From: Prosopocoilus inquinatus | Taxonomy: Eukaryota; Arthropoda; Insecta; Coleoptera; Lucanidae | Direction: 5' to 3' | DNA: 64,000 bases | Assembly: GCA_036172665.1 (NCBI GenBank) | Contig: JAYKNF010000063.1 | Coordinates: forward strand, 1-64,000 | Shown: piece by piece, positions 1 to 14,255 of the stretch | Layout: each line of letters opens with the position of its first letter | Position numbering within the stretch: position 1 is the stretch's first letter | Made by a program: the position numbers and the translations under genes | Notes under the pieces: generated by a model | Database searches by the model: none | What the model saw: the letters and a program-made list of their open reading frames with translations, nothing else | Told to the model about the DNA's origin: nothing

Positions 1-3000
1 GGACGGACTCCAGTAACTCTGATGAGAGATACAAAGTTCTCGGACGCAGCAGAAGCTGGAAATAGTTTTAAACGAAACAACACGCATTAGCGTTGTTCCT
101 GTGATGTATCTAATCGATCATTACTCATCTAACATGTTATTTGGCGTTTCGATGGACTCCAGTAACTTCGATGTGAGATACGAAGTTCTCGGACGCAGCT
201 GAAGCTGGAAATAGTTTTGAACGAAGCAACACGTATTAGCGTTGTTCCTGTGATGTATCTAATCGATCCTTACTTATCTAACATGTTATTTGTTGTTTGG
301 ATGGACTCCAGTAACTTTGATGTGAGATACGACGTTTTCGGACGCAGCAGATGCTGGAAATAGTTTTAAACGAAACAACACATATTAGCGTTGTTCCTGT
401 GATGTAACTAATCGATCCTTACTCATCTATCATGTTATTTGACGTTTGGACGGACTCCAGTAACTCTGATGTGAGATACGACGTTTTCGGACGCAGCAGA
501 AGCTGGAAATAGTTTTTAACGAAACAACACGCATTAGCGTTGTTCCTGTGATGTATCTAAACGATCCTTACTTATCTAACATGTTATTTGACGTTTGGAT
601 GGACTCCAGTAAGTCTGATGTGAGATACAAAGTTTTTGGACGCAGCAGGAGCTGGAAATAGTTTTAAACGAAACAACACGTATTAGCGTTGTTCCTGTGA
701 TGTATCTAATCGATCCTTACTTATCTAACATGTTATTTGTTGTTTGGATGGACTCCAGTAACTTTGATGTGAGATACGACGTTTTCGGACGCAGCAGATG
801 CTGGAAATAGTTTTAAACGAAACAACACGTATTAGCGTTGTTCCTGTTATGTATCTAATCGATCCTTACTCATCTATCATGTTATTTGACGTTTGAATGG
901 ACTCCAGTAACTCTGATGTGAGATACAAAGTTCTCGGACGCAGCAGAAGCTGGAAATAGTTTTGAACGAAACAACACGTATTCGTCTTGTTCCTGTGATG
1001 TATCTAAACGATCCTTACTTATCTAACATGTTATTTGACGTTTGGATGGACTCCAGTAAGTCTGATGTGAGATACAAAGTTTTTGGACGCAGCAGGAGCT
1101 AGAAATAGTTTTAATCGAAACAACACGTATTAGCGTTGTTCCTGTGCTGTATCTAATCGATCCTTACTTATCTATCATGTTATTTGACGTTTCGAAGCAC
1201 TCCAGTAACTATGATGTGAGATACAATGTTTTTGAACGCAGCAGAAGCTGGAAATAGTTTTGAACGAAACAACACGTATTAGCGTTGTTCCTGTGATGTA
1301 TCTAATCGATCCTTACTCAACTATCATATTATATGACGTTTGGATGACCTCCAGTAACTCTGATGTGAGATACGAAATTATCGGACGCAGCAGAAGCTGG
1401 AAATAGTTTTAAATGAAACAACACGCATTAGCGTTGTTCCTGTGATGTATCTAAACGATCCTTACTTATCTAACATGTTATTTGACGTTTGGATGGACTC
1501 CAGTAAGTCTGATGTGAGATACAAAGTTTTTGGACGCAGCAGGAGCTAGAAATAGTTTTAATCGAAACAACACGTATTAGCGTTGTTCCTGTGCTGTATC
1601 TAATCGATCCTTACTTATCTATCATGTTATTTGACGTTTCGATGCACTCCAGTAACTCTGATGTGAGATACGAAGTTTTCGGACGCAGCAAAATCTGGAA
1701 ATAGTTTTAAACGAAACAACACGTATTAGCGTTGTTCCTGTGATGTATCTATTCGATCCTTACTCATCTATCATGTTATTTGACGTTTGGATGGACTCCA
1801 GTAACTCTGATGTGAGATACAAAGTTTTTGAACGCAGCAGAAGCTGGAAATAGTTTTGAACGAAACAACACGTATTAGCGTTGTTCCTGTGATGTATCTA
1901 ATCGATCCTTACTTAGCTACTATGTTATTTGACGTTTCGATGGACTCCAGTAACTATAATGTGAGATACGAAATTTTCGGACGCAGCAGCAGCTGGAAAT
2001 AGTTTTAAACGAAACAACACATATTAGCGTTGTTCCTGTGATGTAACTAATCGATCCTTACTCATCTATCATGTTATTTGACGTTTGGACGGACTCCAGT
2101 AACTCTGATGAGAGATACAAAGTTCTCGGACGCAGCAGAAGCTGGAAATAGTTTTAAACGAAACAACACGCATTAGCGTTGTTCCTGTGATGTATCTAAT
2201 CGATCCTTACTCATCTAACATGTTATTTGGCGTTTCGATGGACTCCAGTAACTTTGATGTGAGATACGAAGTTCTCGGACGCAGCTGAAGCTGGAAATAG
2301 TTTTGAACGAAACAACACGTATTAGCGTTGTTCCTGTGATGTAACTAAACGATCCTTATTTATCTAACATGTTATTTGAAGTTTGGATGGACTCCAGTAA
2401 GTCTGATGTGAGATACAAAGTTTTTGGACGCAGCAGGAGCTGGAAATAGTTTTAAACGAAACAACACGTATTAGCGTTGTTCCTGTGCTGTATCTAATCG
2501 ATCCTTACTCATCTATCATGTTATTTGGCGTGTCGATGGACTCCAGTAGCTCTGATGTGAGATACGACGTTTTCGGACGCAGCAGAAGCTGGAAATAGTT
2601 TTTAACGAAACAACACGCATTAGCGTTGTTCCTGTGATGTATCTAAACGATCCTTACTTATCTAACATGTTATTTGACGTTTGGATGGACTCCAGTAAGT
2701 CTGATGTGAGATACAAAGTTTTTGGACGCAGCAGGAGCTGGAAATAGTTTTAAACGAAACAACACGTATTAGCGTTGTTCCTGTGATGTATCTAATCGAT
2801 CCTTACTCATCTATCATGTTATTTGACGTTTGAATGGACTCCAGTAACTCTGATGTGAGATACAAAGTTCTCGGACGCAGCAGAAGCTGGAAATAGTTTT
2901 AAACGAAACAACACGTATTAGCGTTGTTCCTGTTATGTATCTAATCGATCCTTACTCATCTATCATGTTATTTGACATTTGAATGGACTCCAGTAACTCT

Positions 3001-6000
3001 GATGTGAGATACAAAGTTCTCGGACGCAGCAGAAGCTGGAAATAGTTTTGAACGAAACAACACGTATTCGTCTTGTTCCTGTGATGTATCTAATCGATCC
3101 TTACTTATCTATCATGTTATTTGACGTTTGGATGGACACCAGTAACTCTGATGTGAGATACGAAATTATCGGACGCAGCAGAAGCTGGAAATAGTTCTAA
3201 ACGAAACAACACATATTAGCGTTGTTCCTGTGATGTAACTAATCGATCCTTACTCATCTATCATGTTATTTGACGTTTGGACGGACTCCAGTAACTCTGA
3301 TGTGAGATACAAAGTTCTCGGACGCAGCAGAAGCTGGAAATAGTTTTGAACGAAACAACACGTATTCGTCTTGTTCCTGTGATGTATCTAATCGATCCTT
3401 ACTTATCTATCATGTTATTTGACGTTTGGATGGACACCAGTAACTCTGATGTGAGATACGAAATTATCGGACGCAGCAGAAGCTGGAAATAGTTTTAAAT
3501 GAAACAACACGCATTAGCGTTGTTCCTGTGATGTATCTAATCGATCCTTACTCATCTATCATGTTATTTGACGTTTGGATGGACTCCAGTAACTCTGAAG
3601 TGAGATACGAAGTTCTCAGACGCAGCTGAAGCTTGAAATAGTTTTAAACGAAACAACACGCATTAGCGTTGTTCCTGTGATGTATCTAATCGATCCTTAC
3701 TCATCTATCATATTATTTGACGTTTGGATGACCTCCAGTAACTCTGATGTGAGATACGAAATTATCGGACGCAGCAGAAGCTGGAAATAGTTTTAAATGA
3801 AACAACACGCATTAGCGTTGTTCCTGTGATGTTTCTAATCGATCCTTACTCATCTATCATGTTATTTGACGTTTCGATGGACTCTAGTAACTCTGATGTG
3901 AGATACGAAGTTTTTGGACGCAGCAGGAGCTAGAAATAGTTTTAATCGAAACAACACGTATTAGCGTTGTTCCTGTGCTGTATCTAATCGATCCTTACTT
4001 ATCTATCATGTTATTTGGCGTTTCGATGGACTCCAGTAACTCTGATGTGAGATACGACGTTCTCGGACGCAGCTGAAGCTGGAAATAGTTTTAAATGAAA
4101 CAACACGTATTAACGTTGTTCCTGTGATGTATCTGATCGATCCTTACTCATCTATCACGTTATTTGGCGTCTCGATGGACTCCAGTAGCTCCGATGTGAG
4201 ATACGACGTTTTCGGACGCAGCAGAAGCTGGAAATAGTTTTAAATGAAACAGCACGCATTAGCGTTGTTCCTGTGATGTATCTAAACGATCCTTACTTAT
4301 CTAACATGTTATTTGACGTTTGGATGGACTCCAGTAAGTCTGATGTGAGATACAAAGTTTTTGGACGCAGCAAGAGCTAGAAATAGTTTTAATCGAAACA
4401 ACACGTATTAGCGTTGTTCCTGTGCTGTATCTAATCGATCCTTACTTATCTACCATGTTATTTGACGTTTCGATGCACTCCAGTAACTCTGATGTGAGAT
4501 ACGAAGTTTTCGGACGCAGCAGAAGCTGGAAATAGTTTTAAACGAAACAACACGTATTAGCGTTGTTCCTGTGATGTATCTATTCGATCCTTACTCATCT
4601 ATCATGTTATTTGACGTTTGGATGGACTCCAGTAACTCTGATGTGAGATACAAAGTTTTTGAACGCAGCAGAAGCTGGAAATAGTTTTGAACGAAACAAC
4701 ACGTATTAGCGTTGTTCCTGTGATGTATCTAATCGATCCTTACTCAGCTACTATGTTATTTGACGTTTCGATGGACTCCAGTACCTATAATGTGAGATAC
4801 GAAATTTTCGGACGCAGCAGCAGCTGGAAATAGTTTTAAACGAAACAACACATATTAGCGTTGTTCCTGTGATGTAACTAATCGATCCTTACTCATCTAT
4901 CATGTTATTTGACGTTTGGACGGACTCCAGTAACTCTGATGAGAGATACAAAGTTCTCGGACGCAGCAGAAGCTGGAAATAGTTTTAAACGAAACAACAC
5001 GCATTAGCGTTGTTCCTGTGATGTATCTAATCGATCCTTACTCATCTAACATGTTATTTGGCGTTTCGATGGACTCCAGTAACTTCGATGTGAGATACGA
5101 AGTTCTCGGACGCAGCTGAAGCTGGAAATAGTTTTGAACGAAACAACACGTATTAGCGTTGTTCCTGTGATGTATCTAATCGATCCTTACTTATCTAACA
5201 TGTTATTTGTTGTTTGGATGGACTCCAGTAACTTTGATGTGAGATACGACGTTTTCGGACGCAGCAGATGCTGGAAATAGTTTTAAACGAAACAACACAT
5301 ATTAGCGTTGTTCCTGTGATGTATCTAATCGATCCTTACTTATCTATCATGTTATTTGACGTTTGGATGGACTCCGGTAACCCTGATGTGAGATACGAAG
5401 TTCTCGGACGCAGCAGAAGCTGGAAATAGTTTTAAACGAAACAACACGCATTAGCGTTGTTCCTGTGATGTATCTAATCGATCCTTACTCATCTATCATG
5501 TTATTTGGCGTCTCGATGGACTCCAGTAGCTCCGATGTGAGATACGACGTTTTCGGACGCAGCAGAAGCTGGAAATAGTTTTAAATGAAACAACACGCAT
5601 TAGCGTTGTTCCTGTGATGTATCTAAACGATCCTTACTCATCTATCATGTTATTTGACGTTTGGACGGACTCCAGTAACTCTGATGTGAGATACGACGTT
5701 TTCGGACGCAGCAGAAGCTGGAAATAGTTTTTAACGAAACAACACGCATTAGCGTTGTTCCTGTGATGTATCTAAACGATCCTTACTTATCTAACATGTT
5801 ATTTGACGTTTGGATGGACTCCAGTAAGTCTGATGTGAGATACAAAGTTTTTGGACGCAGCAGGAGCTGGAAATAGTTTTAAACGAAACAACACGTATTA
5901 GCGTTGTTCCTGTGATGTATCTAATCGATCCTTACTTATCTAACATGTTATTTGTTGTTTGGATGGACTCCAGTAACTTTGATGTGAGATACGACGTTTT

Positions 6001-6507
6001 CGGACGCAGCAGATGCTGGAAATAGTTTTAAACGAAACAACACGTATTAGCGTTGTTCCTGTTATGTATCTAATCGATCCTTACTCATCTATCATGTTAT
6101 TTGACGTTTGAATGGACTCCAGTAACTCTGATGTGAGATACAAAGTTCTCGGACGCAGCAGAAGCTGGAAATAGTTTTGAACGAAACAACACGTATTCGT
6201 CTTGTTCCTGTGATGTATCTAAACGATCCTTACTTATCTAACATGTTATTTGACGTTTGGATGGACTCCAGTAAGTCTGATGTGAGATACAAAGTTTTTG
6301 GACGCAGCAGGAGCTGGAAATAGTTTTAAACGAAACAACACGTATTAGCGTTGTTCCTGTGATGTATCTAATCGATCCTTACTCATCTATCATCTTATTT
6401 GACGTTTGGATGTACTCCAGTATCTCTGATGTGAGATACGAAATCTTCGGACGCAGCAGGAGCTGGAAATAGTTTTAAACGAAACAACACGTATTAGCGT
6501 TGTTCCT
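1..6507 (+). repeat. Left-arm zone L1: irregular mosaic with 14-, 33- and 35-monomer offsets
   Basis: The variant GGACGGACTCC followed by GATGAGAG occurs at 1, 2,087 and 4,918, that is 14 x 149 and 33 x 149 bp from the first. The next monomers at 4,918 also copy those at 1, including the rare AACTTCGATG at about 165 and 5,082. A few monomers later the best match shifts to 35 monomers (448 to 5,663, 5,215 bp), which implies a two-monomer insertion. The rare CGTATTCGTCTTG marker occurs near 973, 3,063, 3,361 and 6,194. No simple period dominates. Confidence 0.85.
4512..4660 (+). repeat. Example monomer, plus orientation (149 bp)
   Basis: This is a typical left-arm copy running from GGACGCAGC to the base before the next GAACGCAGC. 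It shows the unit length and block order used for the whole annotation. GC is about 40%. Most monomers carry ATCGAT in the middle (TCTAATCGATCC), so a ClaI-type site recurs about every 149 bp. Copies with AACGATCC have lost it. Confidence 0.95.
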
Positions 6508-9040
6508 GTACTGTATCTAATCGATCCTTACTCATCTATCATGTTATTTTTCGTTTCGATGGACTCCAGTAACTCTGATGTGAGATACGATGTTTTCGGA
6601 CGCAGCAGAAGCTGGAAATAGTTTTAAACGAAACAACACGCATTAGCGATGTTCCTGTGATGTATCTAATCGATCCTTACTCATCTATCATGTTATTTTA
6701 CGTTTGGATGGACTCCAGTAACTCTGATGTGAGATACAAAGTTTTTGGACGCAGCAGGAGCTGGAAATAGTTTTAAACGAAACAACACGTATTAGCGTTG
6801 TTCCTGTGATGTATCTAATCGATCCTTACTCATCTATCATCTTATTTGACGTTTGGATGTACTCCAGTATCTCTGATGTGAGATACGAAATCTTCGGACG
6901 CAGCATAAGCTGGAAATAGTTTTAAACGAAACAACACGCATTAGCGTTGTTCCTGTGATGTATCTAATCGATCCTTACTCATCTATCATGTTATTTGGCG
7001 TTTCGATGGACTCCAGTAACTCTGATGTGAGATACGACGTTTTCGGACGCAGCAGAAGCTGGAAATAGTTTTAAACGAAACAACACGTATTAGCGTTGTT
7101 CCTGTGATGTAACTAATCGATCCTTACTTAGCTACTATGTTATTTGACGTTTCGATGGACTCCAGTAACTCTAATGTGAGATACGAAATTTTCGGACGCA
7201 GCAGCAGCTGGAAATAGTTCTAAACTAAACAACACATATTAGCGTTGTTCCTGTGATGTAACTAATCGATCCTTACTTAGCTACTATGTTATTTGACGTT
7301 TCGATGGACTCCAGTAACTCTAATGTGAGATACGAAATTTTCGGACGCAGCAGCAGCTGGAAATAGTTTTAAACTAAACAACACATATTAGCGTTGTTCC
7401 TGTGATGTAACTAATCGATCCTTACTCATCTATCATGTTATTTGACGTTTGGACGGACTCCAGTAACTCTGATGAGAGATACAAAGTTCTCGGACGCAGT
7501 AGAAGCTGGAAATAGTTTTGAACGAAACAACACGTATTAGCGTTGTTCCTGTGATGTATCTAAACGATCCTTACTTATCTAACATGTTATTTGACGTTTG
7601 GATGGACTCCAGTAAGTCTGATGTGAGATACAAAGTTTTTGGACGCAGCAGGAGCTGGAAATAGTTTTAAACGAAACAACACGCATTAGCATTGTTCCTG
7701 TGATGTATCTAATCGATCCTTACTCATCTAACATGTTATTTGGCGTTTCGATGGACTCCAGTAACTTTGATGTGAGATACGAAGTTCTCGGACGCAGCTG
7801 AAGCTGGAAATAGTTTTAAACGAAACAACACGTATTAGCGTTGTTCCTGTGATGTATCTAATCGATCCTTACTCATCTATCATGTTATTTGACGTTTGGA
7901 TGGGCTCCAGTAACTCTGAAGTGAGATACGAAGTTCTCGGACGCAGCTGAAGCTGGAAATAGTTTTAAACGAAACAACACGCATTAGCGTTGTTCCTGTG
8001 ATGTATCTAATCGATCCTTACTCATCTATCATGTTATTTGACGTTTGGATGGACTCCAGTAAGACTGATGTGAGATACGACGTTTTTGGACGCAGCAGGA
8101 GCTGGAAATAGTTTTAAACGAAACAACACGTATTAGCGTTGTTCCTGTGCTGTATCTAATCAATCCTTACTCATCTATCATGTTATTTGTCGTTTCGATG
8201 GACTCCAGTAACTCTGATGTGAGATACGAAATTATCGGACGCAGCAGAAGCTGGAAATAGTTTTAAATGAAACAACACGCATTAGCGTTGTTCCTGTGAT
8301 GTATCTAATCGATCCTTACTCATCTATCATGTTATTTTACGTTTGGATGGACTCCAGTAACTCTGATGTGAGATACAAAGTTTTTGGACGCAGCAGGAGG
8401 TGGAAATAGTTTTAAACGAAACAACACGTATTAACGTTGTTCCTGTGATGTATCTAATCGATCCTTACTCATCTATCATGTTATTTGACGTTTGGATGTA
8501 CTCCAGTATCTCTGATGTGAGATACGAAATCTTCGGACGCAGCATAAGCTGGAAATAGTTTTAAACGAAACAACACGCATTAGCGTTGTTCCTGTGATGT
8601 ATCTAATCGATCCTTACTCATCTATCATGTTATTTGGCGTTTCGATGGACTCCAGTAACTTTGATGTGAGATACGAAGTTCTCGGACGCAGCTGAAGCTA
8701 GAAATAGTTTTAAACGAAACAACACGTATTAGCATTGTTCTTGTGCTGTATCTAATCGATCCTTACTTATCTATCATGTTATTTGACGTTTCGATGCACT
8801 CCAGTAACTCTGATGTGAGATACGACGTTTTCGGACTCAGCAGAAGCTGGAAATAGTTTTAAACGAAACAACACGCATTAGCGTTGTTCCTGTGATGTAT
8901 CTAATCGATCCTTACTTATCTAACATGTTATTTGACGTTTCGATGGACTCCAGTAAGTCTGATGTGAGATACAAAGTTTTTGGACGCAGCAGGAGCTGGA
9001 AATAGTTTTAAACGAAACAACACGTATTAGCGTTGTTCCT
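6508..9040 (+). repeat. Left HOR copy 1: 17 monomers (11 + 6 inserted)
   Basis: The copy is delimited by the marker GTACTGTATC, found at 6,508 and next at 9,041 (2,533 bp = 17 x 149). It carries HOR monomers 1-9, then about six unrelated types, then types 10-11 ending with the rare GGACTCAGC at 8,833. The series includes ATTTTTCGTTTCG, GCGATGTTCC with TTTTACG, ATGTACTCCAGTATC, two ACTCTAATGTG monomers, GATGAGAG and GCAGTAGAAGC. Confidence 0.85.
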
Positions 9041-10679
9041 GTACTGTATCTAATCGATCCTTACTCATCTATCATGTTATTTTTCGTTTCGATGGACTCC
9101 AGTAACTCTGATGTGAGATACGATGTTTTCGGACGCAGCAGAAGCTGGAAATAGTTTTAAACGAAACAACACGCATTAGCGATGTTCCTGTGATGTATCT
9201 AATCGATCCTTACTCATCTATCATGTTATTTTACGTTTGGATGGACTCCAGTAACTCTGATGTGAGATACAAAGTTTTTGGACGCAGCAGGAGCTGGAAA
9301 TAGTTTTAAACGAAACAACACGTATTAGCGTTGTTCCTGTGATGTATCTAATCGATCCTTACTCATCTATCATGTTATTTGACGTTTGGATGTACTCCAG
9401 TATCTCTGATGTGAGATACGAAATCTTCGGACGCAGCATAAGCTGGAAATAGTTTTAAACGAAACAACACGCATTAGCGTTGTTCCTGTGATGTATCTAA
9501 TCGATCCTTCCTCATCTATCATGTTATTTGGCGTTTCGATGGACTCCAGTAACTCTGATGTGAGATACGACGTTTTCGGACGCAGCAGAAGCTGGAAATA
9601 GTTTTAAACGAAACAACACGTATTAGCGTTGTTCCTGTAATGTAACTAATCGATCCTTACTTAGCTACTATGTTATTTGACGTTTCGATGGACTCCAGTA
9701 ACTCTAATGTGAGATACGAAATTTTCGGACGCAGCAGCAGCTGGAAATAGTTCTAAACTAAACAACACATATTAGCGTTGTTCCTGTGATGTAACTAATC
9801 GATCCTTACTTAGCTACTATGTTATTTGACGTTTCGATGGACTCCAGTAACTCTAATGTGAGATACGAAATTTTCGGACGCAGCAGCAGCTGGAAATAGT
9901 TTTAAACTAAACAACACATATTAGCGTTGTTCCTGTGATGTAACTAATCGATCCTTACTCATCTATCATGTTATTTGACGTTTGGACGGACTCCAGTAAC
10001 TCTGATGAGAGATACAAAGTTCTCGGACGCAGTAGAAGCTGGAAATAGTTTTGAACGAAACAACACGTATTAGCGTTGTTCCTGTGATGTATCTAAACGA
10101 TCCTTACTTATCTAACATGTTATTTGACGTTTGGATGGACTCCAGTAAGTCTGATGTGAGATACAAAGTTTTTGGACGCAGCAGGAGCTGGAAATAGTTT
10201 TAAACGAAACAACACGCATTAGCATTGTTCCTGTGATGTATCTAATCGATCCTTACTCTTCTATCATGTTATTTGGCGTTTCGATGGACTCCAGTAACTT
10301 TGATGTGAGATACGAAGTTCTCGGACGCAGCTGAAGCTAGAAATAGTTTTAAACGAAACAACACGTATTAGCATTGTTCTTGTGCTGTATCTAATCGATC
10401 CTTACTTATCTATCATGTTATTTGACGTTTCGATGCACTCCAGTAACTCTGATGTGAGATACGACGTTTTCGGACTCAGCAGAAGCTGGAAATAGTTTTA
10501 AACGAAACAACACGCATTAGCGTTGTTCCTGTGATGTATCTAATCGATCCTTACTTATCTAACATGTTATTTGACGTTTCGATGGACTCCAGTAAGTCTG
10601 ATGTGAGATACAAAGTTTTTGGACGCAGCAGGAGCTGGAAATAGTTTTAAACGAAACAACACGTATTAGCGTTGTTCCT
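9041..10679 (+). repeat. Left HOR copy 2: canonical 11 monomers
   Basis: This 1,639-bp unit is exactly 11 x 149. The monomer series is GTACTG/TTTTTCG, GCGATGTTCC/TTTTACG, TGTACTCCAGTATC, GCATAAGC/GGCG, ACTCTAATG, TTCTAAACTAAAC, TTTTAAACTAAAC with GATGAGAG, GCAGTAGAAGC, GCATTAGCATTG with CTCTTCTATC, GCATTGTTCTTGTGCTG, and GGACTCAGC (10,472). The previous GGACTCAGC, at 8,833, is also 1,639 bp away. Confidence 0.88.
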
Positions 10680-12616
10680 GTACTGTATCTAATCGATCCT
10701 TACTCATCTATCATGTTATTTTTCGTTTCGATGGACTCCAGTAACTCTGATGTGAGATACGATGTTTTCGGACGCAGCAGAAGCTGGAAATAGTTTTAAA
10801 CGAAACAACACGCATTAGCGATGTTCCTGTGATGTATCTAATCGATCCTTACTCATCTATCATGTTATTTTACGTTTGGATGGACTCCAGTAACTCTGAT
10901 GTGAGATACAAAGTTTTTGGACGCAGCAGGAGCTGGAAATAGTTTTAAACGAAACAACACGTATTAGCGTTGTTCCTGTGATGTATCTAATCGATCCTTA
11001 CTCATCTATCATGTTATTTGACGTTTGGATGTACTCCAGTATCTCTGATGTGAGATACGAAATCTTCGGACGCAGCATAAGCTGGAAATAGTTTTAAACG
11101 AAACAACACGCATTAGCGTTGTTCCTGTGATGTATCTAATCGATCCTTACTCATCTATCATGTTATTTGGCGTTTCGATGGACTCCAGTAACTCTGATGT
11201 GAGATACGACGTTTTCGGACGCAGCAGAAGCTGGAAATAGTTTTAAACGAAACAACACGTATTAGCGTTGTTCCTGTGATGTAACTAATCGATCCTTACT
11301 TAGCTACTATGTTATTTGACGTTTCGATGGACTCCAGTAACTCTAATGTGAGATACGAAATTTTCGGACGCAGCAGCAGCTGGAAATAGTTCTAAACTAA
11401 ACAACACATATTAGCGTTGTTCCTGTGATGTAACTAATCGATCCTTACTTAGCTACTATGTTATTTGACGTTTCGATGGACTCCAGTAACTCTAATGTGA
11501 GATACGAAATTTTCGGACGCAGCAGCAGCTGGAAATAGTTTTAAACTAAACAACACATATTAGCGTTGTTCCTGTGATGTAACTAATCGATCCTTACTCA
11601 TCTATCATGTTATTTGACGTTTGGACGGACTCCAGTAACTCTGATGAGAGATACAAAGTTCTCGGACGCAGTAGAAGCTGGAAATAGTTTTGAACGAAAC
11701 AACACGTATTAGCGTTGTTCCTGTGATGTATCTAAACGATCCTTACTTATCTAACATGTTATTTGACGTTTGGATGGACTCCAGTAAGTCTGATGTGAGA
11801 TACAAAGTTTTTGGACGCAGCAGGAGCTGGAAATAGTTTTAAACGAAACAACACGCATTAGCATTGTTCCTGTGATGTATCTAATCGATCCTTACTCTTC
11901 TATCATGTTATTTGGCGTTTCGATGGACTCCAGTAACTTTGATGTGAGATACGAAGTTCTCGGACGCAGCTGAAGCTGGAAATAGTTTTAAATGAAACAA
12001 CACGTATTAGCGTTGTTCCTGTGATGTATCTAATCGATCCTTACTCATCTATCATGTTATTTGGCGTTTCGATGGACTCCAGTAGCTCTGATGTGAGATA
12101 CGACGTTTTCGGACGCAGCAGAAGCTGGAAATAGTTTTAAATGAAACAACACGCATTAGCGTTGTTCCTGTGATGTATCTAATCGATCCTTACTCATCTA
12201 TCATGTTATTTGACGTTTCGATGGACTCTAGTAACTCTGATGTGAGATACGAAGTTTTTGGACGCAGCAGGAGCTGGAAATAGTTTTAAACGAAACAACA
12301 CGTATTAGCGTTTTTCCTGTGATGTATCTAATCGATCCTTATTCATCTATCATGTTATTTGACGTTTGGATGGACTCCAGTATCTCTGATGTGAGATACG
12401 ATATCTTCGGACGCAGCATAAGCTGGAAATAGTTTTAAACGAAACAACACGCATTAGCGTTGTTCCTGTGATGTATCTAATCGATCCTTACTTATCTAAC
12501 ATGTTATTTGACGTTTCGATGGACTCCAGTAAGTCTGATGTGAGATACAAAGTTTTTGGACGCAGCAGGAGCTGGAAATAGTTTTAAACGAAACAACACG
12601 TATTAGCGTTGTTCCT
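10680..12616 (+). repeat. Left HOR copy 3: 13-monomer variant
   Basis: This 1,937-bp unit (13 x 149) keeps HOR monomers 1-9. It replaces the last two with four others: an AAATGAAAC/TAGCTCTG type, an ACTCTAGTAAC type, a GCGTTTTTCCTG type (12,301 onward) and a GCATAAGC type. This makes an 11+13 compound period of 24 monomers (3,576 bp), also seen as the distance between GGACTCAGC at 10,472 and 14,048. Confidence 0.88.
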
Positions 12617-14255
12617 GTACTGTATCTAATCGATCCTTACTCATCTATCATGTTATTTTTCGTTTCGATGGACTCCAGTAACTCTGATGTGAGATACGAT
12701 GTTTTCGGACGCAGCAGAAGCTGGAAATAGTTTTAAACGAAACAACACGCATTAGCGATGTTCCTGTGATGTATCTAATCGATCCTTACTCATCTATCAT
12801 GTTATTTTACGTTTGGATGGACTCCAGTAACTCTGATGTGAGATACAAAGTTTTTGGACGCAGCAGGAGCTGGAAATAGTTTTAAACGAAACAACACGTA
12901 TTAGCGTTGTTCCTGTGATGTATCTAATCGATCCTGACTCATCTATCATCTTATTTGACGTTTGGATGTACTCCAGTATCTCTGATGTGAGATACGAAAT
13001 CTTCGGACGCAGCATAAGCTGGAAATAGTTTTAAACGAAACAACACGCATTAGCGTTGTTCCTGTGATGTATCTAATCGATCCTTACTCATCTATCATGT
13101 TATTTGGCGTTTCGATGGACTCCAGTAACTCTGATGTGAGATACGACGTTTTCGGACGCAGCAGAAGCTGGAAATAGTTTTAAACGAAACAACACGTATT
13201 AGCGTTGTTCCTGTGATGTAACTAATCGATCCTTACTTAGCTACTATGTTATTTGACGTTTCGATGGACTCCAGTAACTCTAATGTGAGATACGAAATTT
13301 TCGGACGCAGCAGCAGCTGGAAATAGTTCTAAACTAAACAACACATATTAGCGTTGTTCCTGTGATGTAACTAATCGATCCTTACTTAGCTACTATGTTA
13401 TTTGACGTTTCGATGGACTCCAGTAACTCTAATGTGAGATACGAAATTTTCGGACGCAGCAGCAGCTGGAAATAGTTTTAAACTAAACAACACATATTAG
13501 CGTTGTTCCTGTGATGTAACTAATCGATCCTTACTCATCTATCATGTTATTTGACGTTTGGACGGACTCCAGTAACTCTGATGAGAGATACAAAGTTCTC
13601 GGACGCAGTAGAAGCTGGAAATAGTTTTGAACGAAACAACACGTATTAGCGTTGTTCCTGTGATGTATCTAAACGATCCTTACTTATCTAACATGTTATT
13701 TGACGTTTGGATGGACTCCAGTAAGTCTGATGTGAGATACAAAGTTTTTGGACGCAGCAGGAGCTGGAAATAGTTTTAAACGAAACAACACGCATTAGCA
13801 TTGTTCCTGTGATGTATCTAATCGATCCTTACTCTTCTATCATGTTATTTGGCGTTTCGATGGACTCCAGTAACTTTGATGTGAGATACGAAGTTCTCGG
13901 ACGCAGCTGAAGCTAGAAATAGTTTTAAACGAAACAACACGTATTAGCATTGTTCTTGTGCTGTATCTAATCGATCCTTACTTATCTATCATGTTATTTG
14001 ACGTTTCGATGCACTCCAGTAACTCTGATGTGAGATACGACGTTTTCGGACTCAGCAGAAGCTGGAAATAGTTTTAAACGAAACAACACGCATTAGCGTT
14101 GTTCCTGTGATGTATCTAATCGATCCTTACTTATCTAACATGTTATTTGACGTTTCGATGGACTCCAGTAAGTCTGATGTGAGATACAAAGTTTTTGGAC
14201 GCAGCAGGAGCTGGAAATAGTTTTAAACGAAACAACACGTATTAGCGTTGTTCCT
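12617..14255 (+). repeat. Left HOR copy 4: canonical 11 monomers
   Basis: This is a 1,639-bp repeat of the copy-2 series with GGACTCAGC at 14,048. A private change, CCTGACTCATC with ATCATCTT near 12,933, distinguishes it from its neighbours. Confidence 0.87.
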